Positions 36,136 to 48,314 of a stretch of 64,000 nucleotides of DNA are shown here, piece after piece. Every line of letters begins with the position of its first letter. Position 1 is the stretch's first letter. Below the pieces are notes generated by a model. The model was given only the letters and a program-made list of their open reading frames with translations. It was not told where the DNA came from and searched no databases. A program made the position numbers and the translations under genes. Source of the DNA: Sinotaia quadrata (Eukaryota; Mollusca; Gastropoda; Architaenioglossa; Viviparidae). Where the stretch lies: NCBI GenBank assembly GCA_028829895.1, contig CM054177.1, positions 50,348,164 through 50,412,163 on the forward strand. The letters run 5' to 3'.

Positions 36136-36514
36136 CCCTTGATTACTAATCCCGTTAATCATAAGTTAGAGATCAATCAAGTGAGTATTTCATATTAGTG
36201 AATTCAGTGCTCATGATCAAGAGATTAATCAAACATCTCTTTCCACTCTTAAATGTTTAGTAAATCTACTGGTCACAAATCATAGATAAAGCAGTCTAGT
36301 TTCTCCAAGGTTAGTGAATCCAGAGTCTATATTCTAGAGACCATTCAGTTTAATATTGCCATATTTAATGTATTTAGTGGGCATAAATTAGATATCAATC
36401 AATCTAGACTTTCTATGTTTAATGAATCTCATCAATTAGAGACCCAGTTCTTCTTTGTATAGAGACAGCAAAACTGCAGCATAGAGATATTTTAAAGTTC
36501 GTATGACTGCCTTA

Positions 36515-36770
36515 AAAGTGACACATACCGAATAAAAGCATTATTTGTTTTGTTTAACTTTTGTATGATTTAATTTGTGTTTGTGTTATCACGTCCACAG
36601 TTATTAAGAAAATGTTAAGGACTTATTTCAAATAACAGCATTATTTGTTTTGTTTAACTTGCGTATGATACAAGTGTGTGCATGTGTCTGTTATCACATC
36701 CATATTTATTAGGAAAATATTAAGGAGTTATTTCAAATAAATAGCATTATTTTTTGTTTAATGTTTGTAT
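36515..36770. repeat. ~112-bp repeat, 2.3 copies
   Basis: AGCATTATTTGTTTTGTTTA is present twice and a shortened third time; TTATCAC(G/A)TCCA and TATTA(A/G)GAAAAT are conserved between. Confidence 0.85.
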
Positions 36771-37082
36771 TCTTTGTTCTTTAGACATAGTTTCTATAGG
36801 TGTTATCTAGCTCAAGATTTATATATTTCACGCGCCCTATCATTGAAAAATTTCTACATTTCTCCTAGAACAACAGCAATTTAAAAATGAATTAAGCAAT
36901 TTTTCTTCAAGCAATAATACTTTTTTTTTAAATCTTCTTTGTGCTCCATTAGGGAAATAGCACTTGAAATAATACCCTCTCCTTGCGAAGGCAATAACAT
37001 TTTTAATAATATATTCGCTTTCCCCATAGAAGTGTCAATGCCAAGGCACATAGCTCACTAATTCAGGCCACTCACTTTCACA

Positions 37083-37283
37083 ATGTTTTCACACAAAACA
37101 ATTACTAAACAATCCATATTCAAGAAGGGAGCATCTGTTCATCAGACTGAATCTCGAATACGGACAACTTGCCTCAAGAGTTGCGGGCCCTGCTCCGTCT
37201 TCGATCACTGTAGTAACGTGACATTTCAAGTTATAAATGGGTATCGCTGTTTGTCACAGTGCTTCCTGGCTTTACCGGCGTGA
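37083..37283 (+). CDS. Candidate six-Cys ORF, unrecognised
   Basis: From ATG at 37083 the frame runs 66 codons to TGA. The first 22 codons are unremarkable; an AG at 37144-37145 could be an acceptor, though the pyrimidine tract before it is poor. The remainder carries six cysteines at residues 30, 34, 37, 43, 56 and 60 (spacing C-x3-C-x2-C-x5-C-x12-C-x3-C) and an Asn-Val-Thr site at 45. An even Cys number in 31 residues is typical of small disulphide-bonded secreted domains. No signal peptide precedes it, so it would be a downstream exon if real. I recognise no family. The interval is repeat-free and GC-richer than its flanks. Chance is a serious alternative for a 66-codon frame. Confidence 0.28.
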   Translation: MFSHKTITKQSIFKKGASVHQTESRIRTTCLKSCGPCSVFDHCSNVTFQVINGYRCLSQCFLALPA

Positions 37284-37417
37284 AGGGCATATTGTGAAAG
37301 TTTGACGTGGAGATAATAACAGGACAATTAAGTATGCAGTAATAATCATAATGTTTAGTGTATTCTTAACAACAGTAACGTTTACGCGTTCATTTCGCGC
37401 GACAGCGGCTTTTAACT

Positions 37418-37725
37418 CATCTACTCGTTTTCTTCACGCAATAGCGTTTCGCACTCGCTTTCTTAGGACACATGCAATAGCGTTTCGCACTCGCTTTCTT
37501 AGGACACATGCAATAGCGTTTCGCACTTGCTTTCTTAGGACACATGCAATAGCGTTTCGCACTCGCTTTTTTAGGACACATGCAATAGCGTTTCGCACCC
37601 GTTTTCTTAGGACACATGCAAAAAGTGTTTCGCACTCGCTTTCTTAGGACTAATGCAATAGCGTTTCGCACTCGCTTTCTTAGGACACATGCAAAAAGTG
37701 TTTCGCACTCGCTTTCTTAGGACAA
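37418..37725. repeat. 36-bp minisatellite, 8 copies
   Basis: CGTTTCGCACTCGCTTTCTT recurs from 37445 every 36 bases, ending AGGACACATGCAATAG. Two copies carry AAAAAGTG in place of AATAGCG. Frames on both strands stay open because the unit is 12 codons; not genes. Confidence 0.96.
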
Positions 37726-37904
37726 GATATTTTGTCAAACGTGATATCGCCAATTGTCGTTCGAATCTGTGACACCTCTAGGCACCCTTTACTCATTACG
37801 GTTATTAGTTAATAACATAACTAATTACAAGTAATTATAAATCTTAATTTATAGTAATTAATAATTCTCCCACATGACCAACATGTCTTTCACTTGGCGG
37901 ATTA

Positions 37905-38105
37905 TAAGGGTGTCGAACACGATATATTGTACTCAAGTCACGACTAAATTGACTGTCTAGAAAAAAGTATATATAGTGTTTTATGGGGAGGTCTGGAACA
38001 CGATATATTATACTCAAGTCACGATTAAATACTGACTCAGTCAAGAAAACGTATACACAAAGTTTCATGAAAAGATCTGGAACAAGATGCATTGTACTCA
38101 ATTCT
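37905..38105. repeat. ~71-bp degenerate repeat, 2-3 copies
   Basis: CACGATATATTGTACTCAAG and a near copy recur at 37917 and 37988, with a weaker third copy near 38083. Confidence 0.8.
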
Positions 38106-38440
38106 AGTCAAGTGTTATCAAATGTATAACCCCAAGGACAGACATACGATATATGGTTAATCCTCACTGTGACTTTTATTTTAGGGCTGACATCACAGCA
38201 GAATGGGATGTAATGTTACTAATACAAAATGCGGTTGTTGTTTTTTTTAGGAGAGTTTTCTACGTTTCGTTTCTGGGTATTATCGACCCAAGCTGCCTAT
38301 CAAGGTTTTCTACACCTTTCTGAGGAAGAGTGTCTCAATAATATTTGGAAACACGCTTTTCCGTTAGAATAAAGCCGAACAGAAATAGAAACACTGGTAC
38401 AAAAGTCATGCTGTAAATTTCCTTTAAAATATATTGAAAC

Positions 38441-38605
38441 ACATTGTCCTAAAAATATCATCAAGCGAAATCCTACTTTAGCTCTTTCGTACATTGTCCT
38501 AAAAATATCATCAATTAAAATCCTACCTTAGCTCTTTCGTACATTGTCCTAAGAATATCAGCAAGTAAAATCCTACTATAGCTCTTTCGTACATTGTCCT
38601 AATAA
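38441..38605. repeat. 50-bp minisatellite, 3.3 copies
   Basis: ACATTGTCCTAAAAATATCA at 38441, 38491 and (one change) 38541, with a start at 38591. Confidence 0.95.
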
Positions 38606-38854
38606 TAATCCTAAATGCATTGTTAGAGAGAAGCCCTAAAATATTGGGGTCTCAGATGAACCTGTAATCCTTTTTTTACAAAGTGAACTAGTTAACGTTC
38701 TTCAAGAAGTCATTGTTGGCTTTGCACACTTGAATAATTATAAACGTTGTCAACTCTGCCATGTCATGTCAGCCAATAGACAAATTTCTCTCCAAAGGTG
38801 TCAGTGAAAGCGATTGACCCAAACCTTAAGTCTGGTAATCGGAACCTTTGTACT

Positions 38855-39003
38855 GAATGATGTACTTCTGTTTAAAGTACGTGACAAACATTTCTTGCTT
38901 TCGCTGACGGAAAGACTTGCACTTTATGGTGAATGATGTTCTTCTGTTTAAAGTACGTGACAAACATTTCGTGCTTTCGCTGGCGGAAAGACTTACACTT
39001 TGG
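38855..39003. repeat. 75-bp tandem duplication
   Basis: CTTCTGTTTAAAGTACGTGA occurs twice 75 bases apart, each followed by GCTTTCGCTG(A/G)CGGAAAGA. Confidence 0.94.
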
Positions 39004-39591
39004 CCCGATTAATTTCTACTCAAGGACCACTTCAAGTGATCTATGATTTCTCAGCCGGAAAGATATATAAGACCCGATCCCGTAGTGTACAACTTAAAAT
39101 CGACAAAACCTTTCAATTCTTAAAGTAAACGAACAATGGTAACGGGATTATAGAACTACACTTGTCATCAGAATGCAATATAGACTTTATTAACAGAAAA
39201 ACAGAATAAATCATTAACAATCTGGAGATGATAATTCTGTGAAAGAACAGATTGTGTCGAACTATAACGATGTCTGTGAAGCTGCATCACTCCCATTTTT
39301 GAATCATTCAATTAAATGTTTCGTGGTGAGTGTGCTGCACATTTCTTCCTTATTATTTTCAGTCGCCGTTACTCATTCAAGGGGGCACAATTCGTACACC
39401 TACTAACAAATGTATTCGTGACCGCCTTAAGCATTAAGAGTTACACACTTCGTTCAAGTACAAGGTTCTGTATTAAGCTTTTGTCCGTGAACGCTGCTGT
39501 CCAGTTAAACAAAGATAATTTTAGTTAAAACCCCAAAGTCAAACTGTTATAGTTTGATACGCACACAGACAGAGATAAGCAAACGAAGGGA
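39004..39591. other. Unique DNA with a TATA-like site and a short ORF
   Basis: GATATATAAGACCCG (39060-39074) resembles a core promoter. An ORF at 39316-39528 contains TTATTATTTTCAG, an acceptor-like site, at about 39350-39362. Neither is linked to a recognisable gene. Confidence 0.25.
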
Positions 39592-39781
<190 letters not shown>

Positions 39782-39814
39782 CTGCTTTAGAAATAACTCA
39801 GGTAAAAAATAGTC

Positions 39815-40545
39815 CTAATGCAAAGCATAAATTGCTGTATTTCAATTCTATTTTCCATTGCCATTCACTCCGCCATAAACATGCAGTTACCCATTGAACA
39901 TGATGATAATTCACACCAATTTTCATTTATCTCTTCATTTATATCAACTTTTTCAATCATTTCTCCATATTTTTCTCTGTTCATATTTATCCAACTCGAC
40001 ATTTTTATCTTCCTCTCTAGTTTCCAGTTTCCATTTTCTGTTCTTTTTCCTATGTTTCTTCTTTTTTTATCTATCCATACACTCATCTTATCCATTGTCT
40101 AACCTTCTCTCAATTATCTTTTGTCTTCATTTTCACTAATCTTCTGTGTTTTTCGTCATTCGCTCCAGAATCATATTTCCAGATTCATCTATCTCATATT
40201 TTGTGGCCATCTCTCCATTTCTTCCCTATCTCCATCATTAACATCTTTTAATTTTTATTCATTTCTTCATTTATAAGCCTCTCTCCGCGTTTATTCATTT
40301 GTTCCTTTGTCTTCACTCTCTATTAATCTCTCTTTCCTTCTTTATTCATTCATAGTCATTGTTTTACCCACTTTCATTTCATCTATCTTACCATATTCAG
40401 TGATTTTCACATTTTCATTTATTTTTCTACATTCATTCACTTATTTTTTATTTGTATCCTATCTCTATTCATCCATCTGTCCATATTCAGTCATTTTTCC
40501 ATTTTGTCATTTAAACTATATTCTTATTAAATTTACCGGATAGTT
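39815..40545. other. Long pyrimidine-skewed tract
   Basis: Over 700 bases are strongly biased to T and C on the plus strand, with TTCATT, CCAT and TTTCT motifs recurring irregularly. Frames on the plus strand are Phe/Ser/Ile/Leu-rich by composition and are not genes. Confidence 0.75.
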
Positions 40546-41569
40546 ATAGATCTGTTTTATTATATACATATGTTTGCAGTACAAATCTTGACTAGTCAGT
40601 ACATATTAGTTCAGGGATTAAGAATTATAATTAAATGGATAATGATGTCATGTATTTTCCTCAGACCATGCATCCTGAACAATGCCAATCAGAGATAAAC
40701 GTCATTCAGCTAAGGAAATCGAACTTAATAGGACTTAGTGATACGGTAAACAACACATACCATATATAGTAGTAACATACATATGGGGTAATCACTGATT
40801 ACGTGATCAGTGCAGAGGAGAGGAAATTAAGTCTACTAGCTGTGTCAGTTGATGGTGCAGGGAAGGGAAAATTAAGCCCTCTAGCTTTTTCACAAGGTGA
40901 CGGGTCTCCATGACAGAAGAATATTAAATCCGCTAGAAAACAAAGGCAGGATACTAATGTGTGTAAGAAACTGGTAAACATGGATATACCCTTTCCTGAC
41001 TTTATTTTTAATTTTTGTATTACCTTTATTTTATTTCAAAGTGAGAGTGACTGTCGATGTTACAACTGTTATGACTTCGACATGAGCAATGCATTCGTAA
41101 ATTCACTAAACGTTGGCTCCATTGGAAACAGTGATATCCGTCATCTGTAGAATTTTCCAGAGGTGATAGGAACATGCATAAAGTATTTGAATTGTCTGGA
41201 AGATACATTTGTGTTACTTATAAGTTTGAAACTATGTTGAGGGTTGGGTGCATATATGATAAGGATTTGCTAACTTTGAGCTGTTCTCTTTATATACAAT
41301 TTCATAATTGGAATTGTGCTTATTGTATCACATCAGTTTATACATTTTGTTAGTAGAATATTTCTTTTTACTAATCCCTGAAACTTATCTTAGCACAGTC
41401 ACGTATTTAGCTATATTTATTAAGCTAAATAATCAAAGTAAGGATTTGTGTGCTTTTAATTTTAACTGGCTTCTTATATCCCTTCTCACATGGATTCTTA
41501 AGTTCAATCTAGCACTCAATTCTTACTCAGTACTGACATATCAGAATTCTTCCCTCCTTAATGACGTCA
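40546..41569. other. Unique AT-rich DNA
   Basis: A short duplication of GAGAGGAAATTAAG(T/C)C-type sequence occurs near 40815 and 40865. A plus-strand frame from 41308 runs 138 codons into the SINE-like repeat; its composition is hydrophobic as expected from AT-rich DNA and its end is repeat-derived. Confidence 0.4.
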
Positions 41570-41890
41570 TGAGTGATTGTGCTGTCGCTGAGCACAAGTA
41601 TGAACTGTGCTGTGTTGGTGTACGTAATCCAGTGTGTTCAAATCCTGTGCATGTGACGTTTTGCTGGGAGACGGGCAAGATGTTGATTCTCCACCCTCCC
41701 GGGCCGCCCGTAACCTTAGCCTAATCCCCAAAACACACCTTCTGGCCGGCCACACGTGTTAGAAAGATGAATGATATATAATGTAAAATAGAAGAGTGAT
41801 AGTACTAGAAGATAGCTCGTGCCCCACCCCATCCCCGATACATACAGCCAGGATAGTAAATAAATACAGGTGACAGACTACGACACATAA
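41570..41890 (+). mobile_element. SINE-like interspersed repeat, copy 2
   Basis: 41650-41890 is the inverted match of 8925-9168. The left part holds GTTCAAATCC at 41636-41645, an excellent RNA polymerase III B-box-like motif, which would be the tRNA-derived head of a SINE. A convincing A box and cloverleaf were not found. The right part continues through AACACACCTTCTGGCCGGCC and ends in AATAAATACAGGTGACAGAC. It is non-coding. Confidence 0.6.
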
Positions 41891-42245
41891 CATGTACGTC
41901 ACGCTAACACGAGTGGTCTGTGTATTAAGAATAGTTGTATTCAACAAGAAATAACACAAGACAGCATGAATACAGAGTTCAACTGCTACAATTAATATTT
42001 ATATTATTTAAGTTGATAATAACAACCATGCGGTGTCAAAAGCGAATGTCCATTCGATTCCTATAGCACTGTAGTAATTATTTGGTTCATTCTTATGAGC
42101 ATACAATAAATGAGTTTATTAGAGTACGCTGAATATTTCTGAGTGAACTCTAGAGTTAGAGTCCTTCTACAGGTTGACTGAGATATGAGGTTGTTGAATT
42201 CATAAATACATAACTTTAGGTATGCATAACGTGTCTGTCTGGGTA
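41891..42245. other. Unique AT-rich DNA, nothing recognised
   Basis: No repeat or exon seen. Confidence 0.35.
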
Positions 42246-42445
42246 CCAATGAAAGTCGTTAGCAAACACTCAATTTATGCCTTTGTAAGAAATCTGGACT
42301 CGACATTCACGACTAAAGTCGTTAGCAAACACTCAATTTATACCTTTGTAAGAAATCTGGACTCGACATTCACGACTAAAGTCGCTAGCAAACACTCAAT
42401 TTATGCCTTTGTAAGAAATCTGGACTCGACATTCACGACTATTTT
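42246..42445. repeat. 63-bp minisatellite, 3 copies
   Basis: AAAGTCGTTAGCAAACACTC occurs at 42252 and 42315 and with one change at 42378. The unit is 21 codons, so an 82-codon frame crosses it; the near absence of silent bias between units argues against coding constraint. Confidence 0.95.
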
Positions 42446-42984
42446 CCAGTATCCTACCCCATTCAAATAATAAGTATATACATCTATCTGCAAAATGAGA
42501 AAATGATATACACTATTATTTTCAAAAGAAACATGCCCAAACAGCAAGGGATGCCTTTTCAAAGCAACTGATGAATGTCTATTCGTAGTGTCATCGTGCA
42601 ACCTTTCCCTGCGTCACATGTTAACAGAGCAGAACCTTTCCCTGCGTCACATTTAACAGAACGAAAACCTTTCCAGAAGACGAAGTGGACAGTAGAAAGA
42701 ATTTCTATCAAATAACACTCAATAAATATCCACGATGCTACCGTTATTTGCTTACTGATGATTGGCCAACCATACAACGTTTCCTGTCAAACAGGTCGAT
42801 ACCAACACCAAGAGTTCTCCTGTTAGTCTTGTGTCTGGGTCTGCAGAAAATGTTTCCTCTTAGAAAGGCCCTACTGGTACCTATTTCTCTCAGTTTTCTA
42901 AATTAGCTTCAGTCGGTTTTGTGAACTGTAATTTATAAATAGTTCCTGTAGGGAAGACACTATTGAAATGGATGATAGTTGTGT

Positions 42985-43095
42985 GGATTCTATAAATGGC
43001 TCTATAGACACTAGCAAGATGACTCCTGGTCTGTTTTAAGTATGTTTTATGTTTTACAGACACTAGCAAGATGACTCCTGGTCTGTTTTGAGTAG
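42985..43095. repeat. ~51-bp tandem duplication
   Basis: AGACACTAGCAAGATGACTC occurs twice, each followed by CTGGTCTGTTTT. Confidence 0.93.
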
Positions 43096-43439
43096 GTCTG
43101 TAATCATCTTCGCCTTTCACGACAAATGGCAGTATTGATGTCAGAATAATTTGGCTGGACATTTTTATGGCTGTCTGATCGTCAAACTTTGCATCAACAT
43201 TAAATATCTCGAATAAGTTTGATACACAGAATGAAATATACACATATTACTTTCTTTGTCATACTGTTTGAAGATATACTAATTATGTCGCATTACACTG
43301 TTCGGCCCATCTCCACTTTATGTAGTCATAGAAAGTAATTATTTCTCTCTATTTTCATTCTAAAACAATCACTTTGCATTACCGATTACAAGGTGTCATC
43401 CCAGATTACAATAACATTCTTCAGTCGACTTTGAAAAAT

Positions 43440-43605
43440 ATGCATGCTCATTTGCATCAAATGTATGCAAACTAATTTACTTCACTTGTATGCATACTAA
43501 TTTACATCAAATGTATGCAAACTAATTTACATCAAATGTATGCAAACTAATTTACATCAAATGTATGCAAACTAATTTACATGACTTTTATGCATACTAA
43601 TGCAC
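43440..43605. repeat. 25-bp minisatellite, about 6 copies
   Basis: ATCAAATGTATGCAAACTAA recurs at 25-base steps, with variants carrying ACTTGTATGCATAC. Confidence 0.94.
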
Positions 43606-44494
43606 CGTACATTTCTGTATGATAATTTTGCAATCACACGATCGCCCACTTGTTCCAGAAAGAAGCAATTGTGTAATAAGAAACTTGTAAAAATTAAAAT
43701 GAAGAAATGTAGTTGTGCCAGACTCAATCTTTTGGCAATCCATTTAAGCTAGGCCAACGTAATTGTCGTTGTTTCCTGATTCCTGCACATTTTTGTCACA
43801 CGAAATGTTATTTGACAACTGTCAAAAGACGGATCAAACAAAATACGTCTGCTTCAAGTTCCGCGACGTGATTTTAAGTTAATCGTGTCTTCCTTAAAAA
43901 TCCAGTTGTTTGCTAGTGCGCTTCCCACTGTCTGCACTTGTCGTCTGGAGTCTTCTCCTATCAAGATCGGGTTAACAATAAATTTATTAATCAACAATGA
44001 AAAAGATTACTTGACATTAATATTTCCACAAAACCACGTTCAAATGATGTTAATGACTATACAGTCTTATATCCTAACACACAATTCAATAGATTAGTGT
44101 CAATACAAATCACAGGATAGTTCTTATCAAAGAATAGAAATGGAATTATTAGTGGTAAGCGATAATATTTTCTACATAACCTTGTTTAAGCGAAGCTGAA
44201 AAAGTATTTTCACTCCCTTTCATAACAAAGTCACAAGTTCATTGATCCGTTATTACCGTCAATTCCACATGTATTATCTCTCTTACTCTCTTTCTCTCTC
44301 TCTCCCTATCTATCTATCTATCTATCTATCTTATATATATATGCACGTATTGTTATTTTACCATTAGTTAGTGTTTATTTTGTGTATGTGATGAATTGTT
44401 TAGTGAGTTATTGGTTTTTGTAGTATTTACTTGTTTTACATGCTGATTTCGCACGCCTATTTCGTAACGCCAACCCGGAAAGCACGTCATGACA
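43606..44494. other. Unique DNA with a small (CT)n(CTAT)n(TA)n cluster
   Basis: 44285-44342 holds CTCTCTCTCTCCC, about six CTAT units and a TATATA run. Otherwise nothing recognised. Confidence 0.5.
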
Positions 44495-45660
44495 GTTAGT
44501 ATATCAAATCAAAATCAAAATCCTAAGGAAATTACCCTAAATTGCAAATAGATGGATTAGAAATAGATTATAAAACCAATATAAAATTCTCTGGAGTAAT
44601 ATTCCAAGACAACTGCCAGTGGAGTGAATATATATGAACCAGTGCCTACCATCAGCCAACAGAGGGATAAACCTCGATTAATCAGTCTCAACCCGCTTGG
44701 GGAACAAAGGTTAAAACAATGCTTAGTCTTCATCATGCTTTTGTAATGTCCAGGCTTCTGTACATACCCCCGCTCTTAAAATAAAAAGTTCCCTATTAAA
44801 TAAGCTCCTCTCTACCCAGGCTAAATCTTTAAAATTCGTCTTGGGAGTGCCCCAAGTAACAACAACATCAGTGTTCTAATTGAGAGTGGACAAAACCCCA
44901 TTCAGATACTTATAATTAAACAATCAATAAGGTTAAGGTCCGTCCATCCTAAAACTACAGACAATGCTCAATTATCACCCAACCAAACTAATCACTGCTT
45001 AAACGTCAACAATTAAAAATAACACAGATGAAATGGAAACAAAGACGTGGGGGGAACTAATAAATGAACCACTCCCACATGAACTGACAGAAGTACCACT
45101 AAGGCAACTTAAACCACCTCAAACAGATAGAACACAAGAAATATTTAACAAAATCTACTTCCCCGACCTCTTTAAAATATGTTTTTATAATACCTAGAAG
45201 AAGATTTTTCAAACTGAATCGAAGTATTATATGGACGACTCCCATGAGCCTGTAACAGAAATAACACGTATAGGGATTCATATAGCTAATGATCAAGACA
45301 CTAGCCTTAGTATTACAGACAACATCTCCATCTTCACAGCTGAGATGATAGCCAAATTAACGGACCTCATTCCAGCTACAAAAAGCAATCTAGACAACAC
45401 TAAATATATCATAGCTACAGATTCTCCTCTCGGCTGTAAAAGCTTTAGAAAAACACATGGTGGGTGGGGGCATACCAGACATTGGTTACTTAATACTGAC
45501 CGAGTACGAAAACTAACTGATAGAGGGAATGAAGTTAAGCTCATATGGATCCCTGCCCATGTTGATATATACCATGTGATGAAACAGCAGATAAAAGCTA
45601 AAATGGACTGACAAAAGATGTCACCATTGCATGTCACCTGCGTAAATTAATGTTGGGTAT
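44495..45660 (+). mobile_element. Decayed LINE: RT C-terminal and RNase H segments
   Basis: Conceptual translation, with stops and frame changes, gives pieces in the order expected of a LINE second ORF. Near 44570-44630 a KFSGVIFQDN segment matches the K(Y/F)LGV(I/T)FD motif after the RT palm. Near 44690-44770 a WGTK segment and HHAFVMSRLLY match the thumb. 44795-44880 (KSLKFVLGVP) matches the region before RNase H. 45225-45600 is RNase H: an acidic YMDDS box in the place of YTDGS, FTAEM with its Glu, ATDSPLG with its Asp, and WIPAHVDI near the C-terminal His; the last acidic residue is lost. Non-LTR elements with RNase H belong mainly to the I group; I do not assign a family. At least six disruptions make it inactive. 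No poly-A tail or target duplication seen. Confidence 0.85.
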
Positions 45661-46774
45661 TGTTTATTCGACGTTTTTTTTCCTGGTGTTCTATGTATGT
45701 GTAGAATGGGTGATTTCCATTTGTCTGTTTTTCCTCTGGTGTAAACATTTCCCTCTTTTTCAATACGTTCAATGCAAACAGTAAGACTTACCTACCCCTC
45801 ATCCTTCAAAGTCGTTGCAGACTCCCCCCAAAAAAAATTAAAACAACTTGTGTGGAAATAAATACATTCTCTTCTTTTCTCGTGACAGAATTTCCCATCA
45901 ATATTGTTGCCTTGAGTCGATAGTTACATACATCACTTTTGAGGAACACATTCATAAATAAATACACACGCACGCACTCTACATACACAATCACCGCACA
46001 CATCACACATGTGGACGCATATGGACAATCCAGCAGCAATAACAAAATCAGAGAAATGCTTAACATTATTTTTTTGTAATAAATGACGTTTCTTTTGGTT
46101 AAGCCGGAAAATAAGAAATGTGAAAACACAAGTTCTCCAAAATGAATGACACCATGCATTTTATAAATTCTGTTAGTGCCGATCTTGAAAGAAAAATGGT
46201 ATTTTTGCCTGACGCTAAGAAATAATAGAAAAGCCAAGTTTAAAATACAGAATATCCGTTCTGAGCATTTTTATTTGACAGATATTCGTTATTTGATGGA
46301 ACTAGTTTTGCCTCGTATTCCCTAAAGATTTAGCTGGAAAAGCTTTCTAAAGCTGATATATTTCGGGATAACGTACATAATGAAAAATGGCTCTAGACGT
46401 AACATTGACACTGTCAAACCGCCTCCTATACTTTGTGTTGTCTGACGTCCAATGATTAGTGGAGCGTTCGACCGCTGATGTATGCGTTAATTAAAGTCAA
46501 GTTGTCTTTTATAGGAATCATCACCTTTCTTTGCTCTGACTGATTTTACTTACGTTTACCTCCCCTTGTAATTCTACCTCCTAGCACGGATGTGTTGACC
46601 TGTGTCAAATAATATTAATTTGGGTTGTCTGATTACTTCACTTCTGCATTTATTTAATCTGCTGATGGGCATGTCTACATCTGAACTAATTACCAATGGA
46701 TATTTTGCAAATTGAAAATGATTCTCTCTTAGTTTATATATTGGCTGGTGTGAAATCGACAACTTGAATTTTCT
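45661..46774. other. Unique AT-rich DNA
   Basis: A minus-strand frame of 143 codons (45806-46237) is open but hydrophobic, without splice sites or recognisable motifs; a frame this long is expected about once by chance in DNA of this size and composition. Confidence 0.4.
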
Positions 46775-46875
46775 CCTGCTTCAATATAATGGCGACTTGG
46801 ACAAACATTTCTCCTACTTCAATAAAATAGTGACTTGGACAAACATTTCTCCTACTTCATTATAATGGTAACTTG
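46775..46875. repeat. ~41-bp minisatellite, 3 copies
   Basis: TTCTCCTACTTCAATAAAAT and ACTTGGACAAACAT recur three times with small changes. Confidence 0.85.
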
Positions 46876-47379
46876 GACAATGTCTTTCATTTTATTTCAA
46901 AATAAGTTTAAAAAATGCTTTTTCTCCTATTTCGGTGTACATTTTACTAGGAAAATACCTGTTCATTTATATACATGAAATTTTATTTAGAAAATACCTT
47001 TCATATACATATAATGTTAACTGATTTATAAAATACCTTTTCATGTACATATTTTATAAATTTGACTTAGATATTGTCTTTTTTTACTTCTATATCACTG
47101 TCCGTTTTACTTATAAATATATTTTTCTACTATTCGTTTTCAATTTCAATAAATTATGTAATTGTACCAGTCACTTCCTTCTATTTCACTGAATGTTGTA
47201 CTTGGGGATAAAATTGCGTGATTATGAACACGTGTTAGTGACAGTGGCCATCTTTGAAAGCTTATGTACATTGATTTTAATTATGTCTGTAAAAGTTCAT
47301 TCTCATGTCTTTGATAAATTATGCCTAAGAATTTGATTCTATATATATATATGATCATTTGACTGCTGATACATATGCT
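46876..47379. other. AT-rich DNA with decayed repeats
   Basis: AAATACCTTTTCAT(G/A)TACAT-type fragments recur between 46950 and 47060. Nothing else recognised. Confidence 0.4.
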
Positions 47380-47817
47380 AGGATAAATTGAGCGATTGTC
47401 TAGCGTTAATCGAAAATTGTTGTGAAGCGATGTAAATGTCAAATCTCTTTTGATTGTATTTGTTACATGTATATTTCATTGTTGAATTAATAAATTTATT
47501 GTCATTCTTACACATATTGATAACCATAGTATGGAGAGATAGTGGTGGGGGGCTCGCAAAATAAAGACGGATTTATCTTGTCATTTGATAAGACGTTTTC
47601 CACCTATAGAAATATAGTCTGAAATTGAATGTTTGTCTTTAATGTTGCGGAACAGAGAAAGTGTTCTCATCACCCGCATATCTGCCAAATGAGAGATGAG
47701 TGGTGTCTTCTGGAGAATTATTAATTAAATAGATTAAGATTCTCTTCACTTGTAATTTGTTATGGATGATTAATAATAATAATAATCATAAACATTAACT
47801 ATGGTGGCGTTGTCTCA
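47380..47817 (+). mobile_element. Long interspersed repeat, 3' fragment
   Basis: Matches 50790-51214: shared CTTACACATATTGATAACCA, the GACGGATTTATCTTGTC block, TTTTCCA(C/T)CTAT, GTGGTG(T/A)CTTCTGGAGAA and the TAATAATAATAATCAT end. It retains the middle segment missing from the 27171 copy. Ends near GGCGTTGTCTCA. Confidence 0.72.
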
Positions 47818-47839
47818 CACTTTGCCTACACCTGACAGA

Positions 47840-47925
47840 ATACCTGCATTTGAAAACACTGAATACACCGAAAACACTGAATACACCTGAAAGCAAGACT
47901 ACACGTGAAAACACTGAAATAATGT
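47840..47925. repeat. Short repeat of GAAAACACTGAATACAC
   Basis: Three to four copies of a 17-19-base unit with drift. Confidence 0.8.
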
Positions 47926-48024
47926 GTAAAACAATTTGCATGGCTGACAACATATGCTGCTTGTGCAATGTATACAGTCCTCAGCTTTAGCAACATAGAA
48001 CTCTGTACAACGGGACAGAAACAA

Positions 48025-48232
48025 ATGTACACTAGTCTACACTTTGGTACACTCCAATGATACTACTTTCTGTCATTAACGAGTATTAACGAGGGCGTTA
48101 CTAGTCTACACTTTGGTACACTCCAATGATACTACTTTCTGTCATTGAGAGTATTAACGAGGGCGTTACTAGTCTACACTTTGGTACACTCCAATGATAC
48201 TACTTTCTGTCGTTGAGAGCATTCACGAGGTC
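48025..48232. repeat. ~69-bp minisatellite, 3 copies
   Basis: ACTAGTCTACACTTTGGTAC at 48031, 48100 and 48168, each followed by TGATACTACTTTCTGTC. Confidence 0.95.
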
Positions 48233-48314
48233 GTTACTAAGCTGCACTTTTGTGCGAATAAATTATATATTAGTGCATGTATTAGCTTACACTTTTGTAC
48301 TTATATGTTACTAC

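Noticed and set aside
37418..37725. Protein repeat of 12 residues on both strands.
   Set aside because: Frame is open only because the DNA unit is 36 bases; differences between units show no silent bias.
37745..37775. GTTCGAATC, a B-box-like word suggesting a tRNA gene.
   Set aside because: No A box or acceptor stem at the right distance; upstream is the 36-base minisatellite.
39060..39140. TATATAAG with downstream sequence resembling a core promoter.
   Set aside because: The first ATG downstream opens a five-codon frame and TATA-like words are common in AT-rich DNA.
41308..41724. Plus-strand frame of 138 codons.
   Set aside because: Its last third is the SINE-like repeat and the rest is hydrophobic AT-rich sequence without support.
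45806..46237. Minus-strand frame of 143 codons, the longest in the window.
   Set aside because: Composition matches AT-rich non-coding DNA, no splice signals or motifs, and a frame of this length is expected about once by chance.
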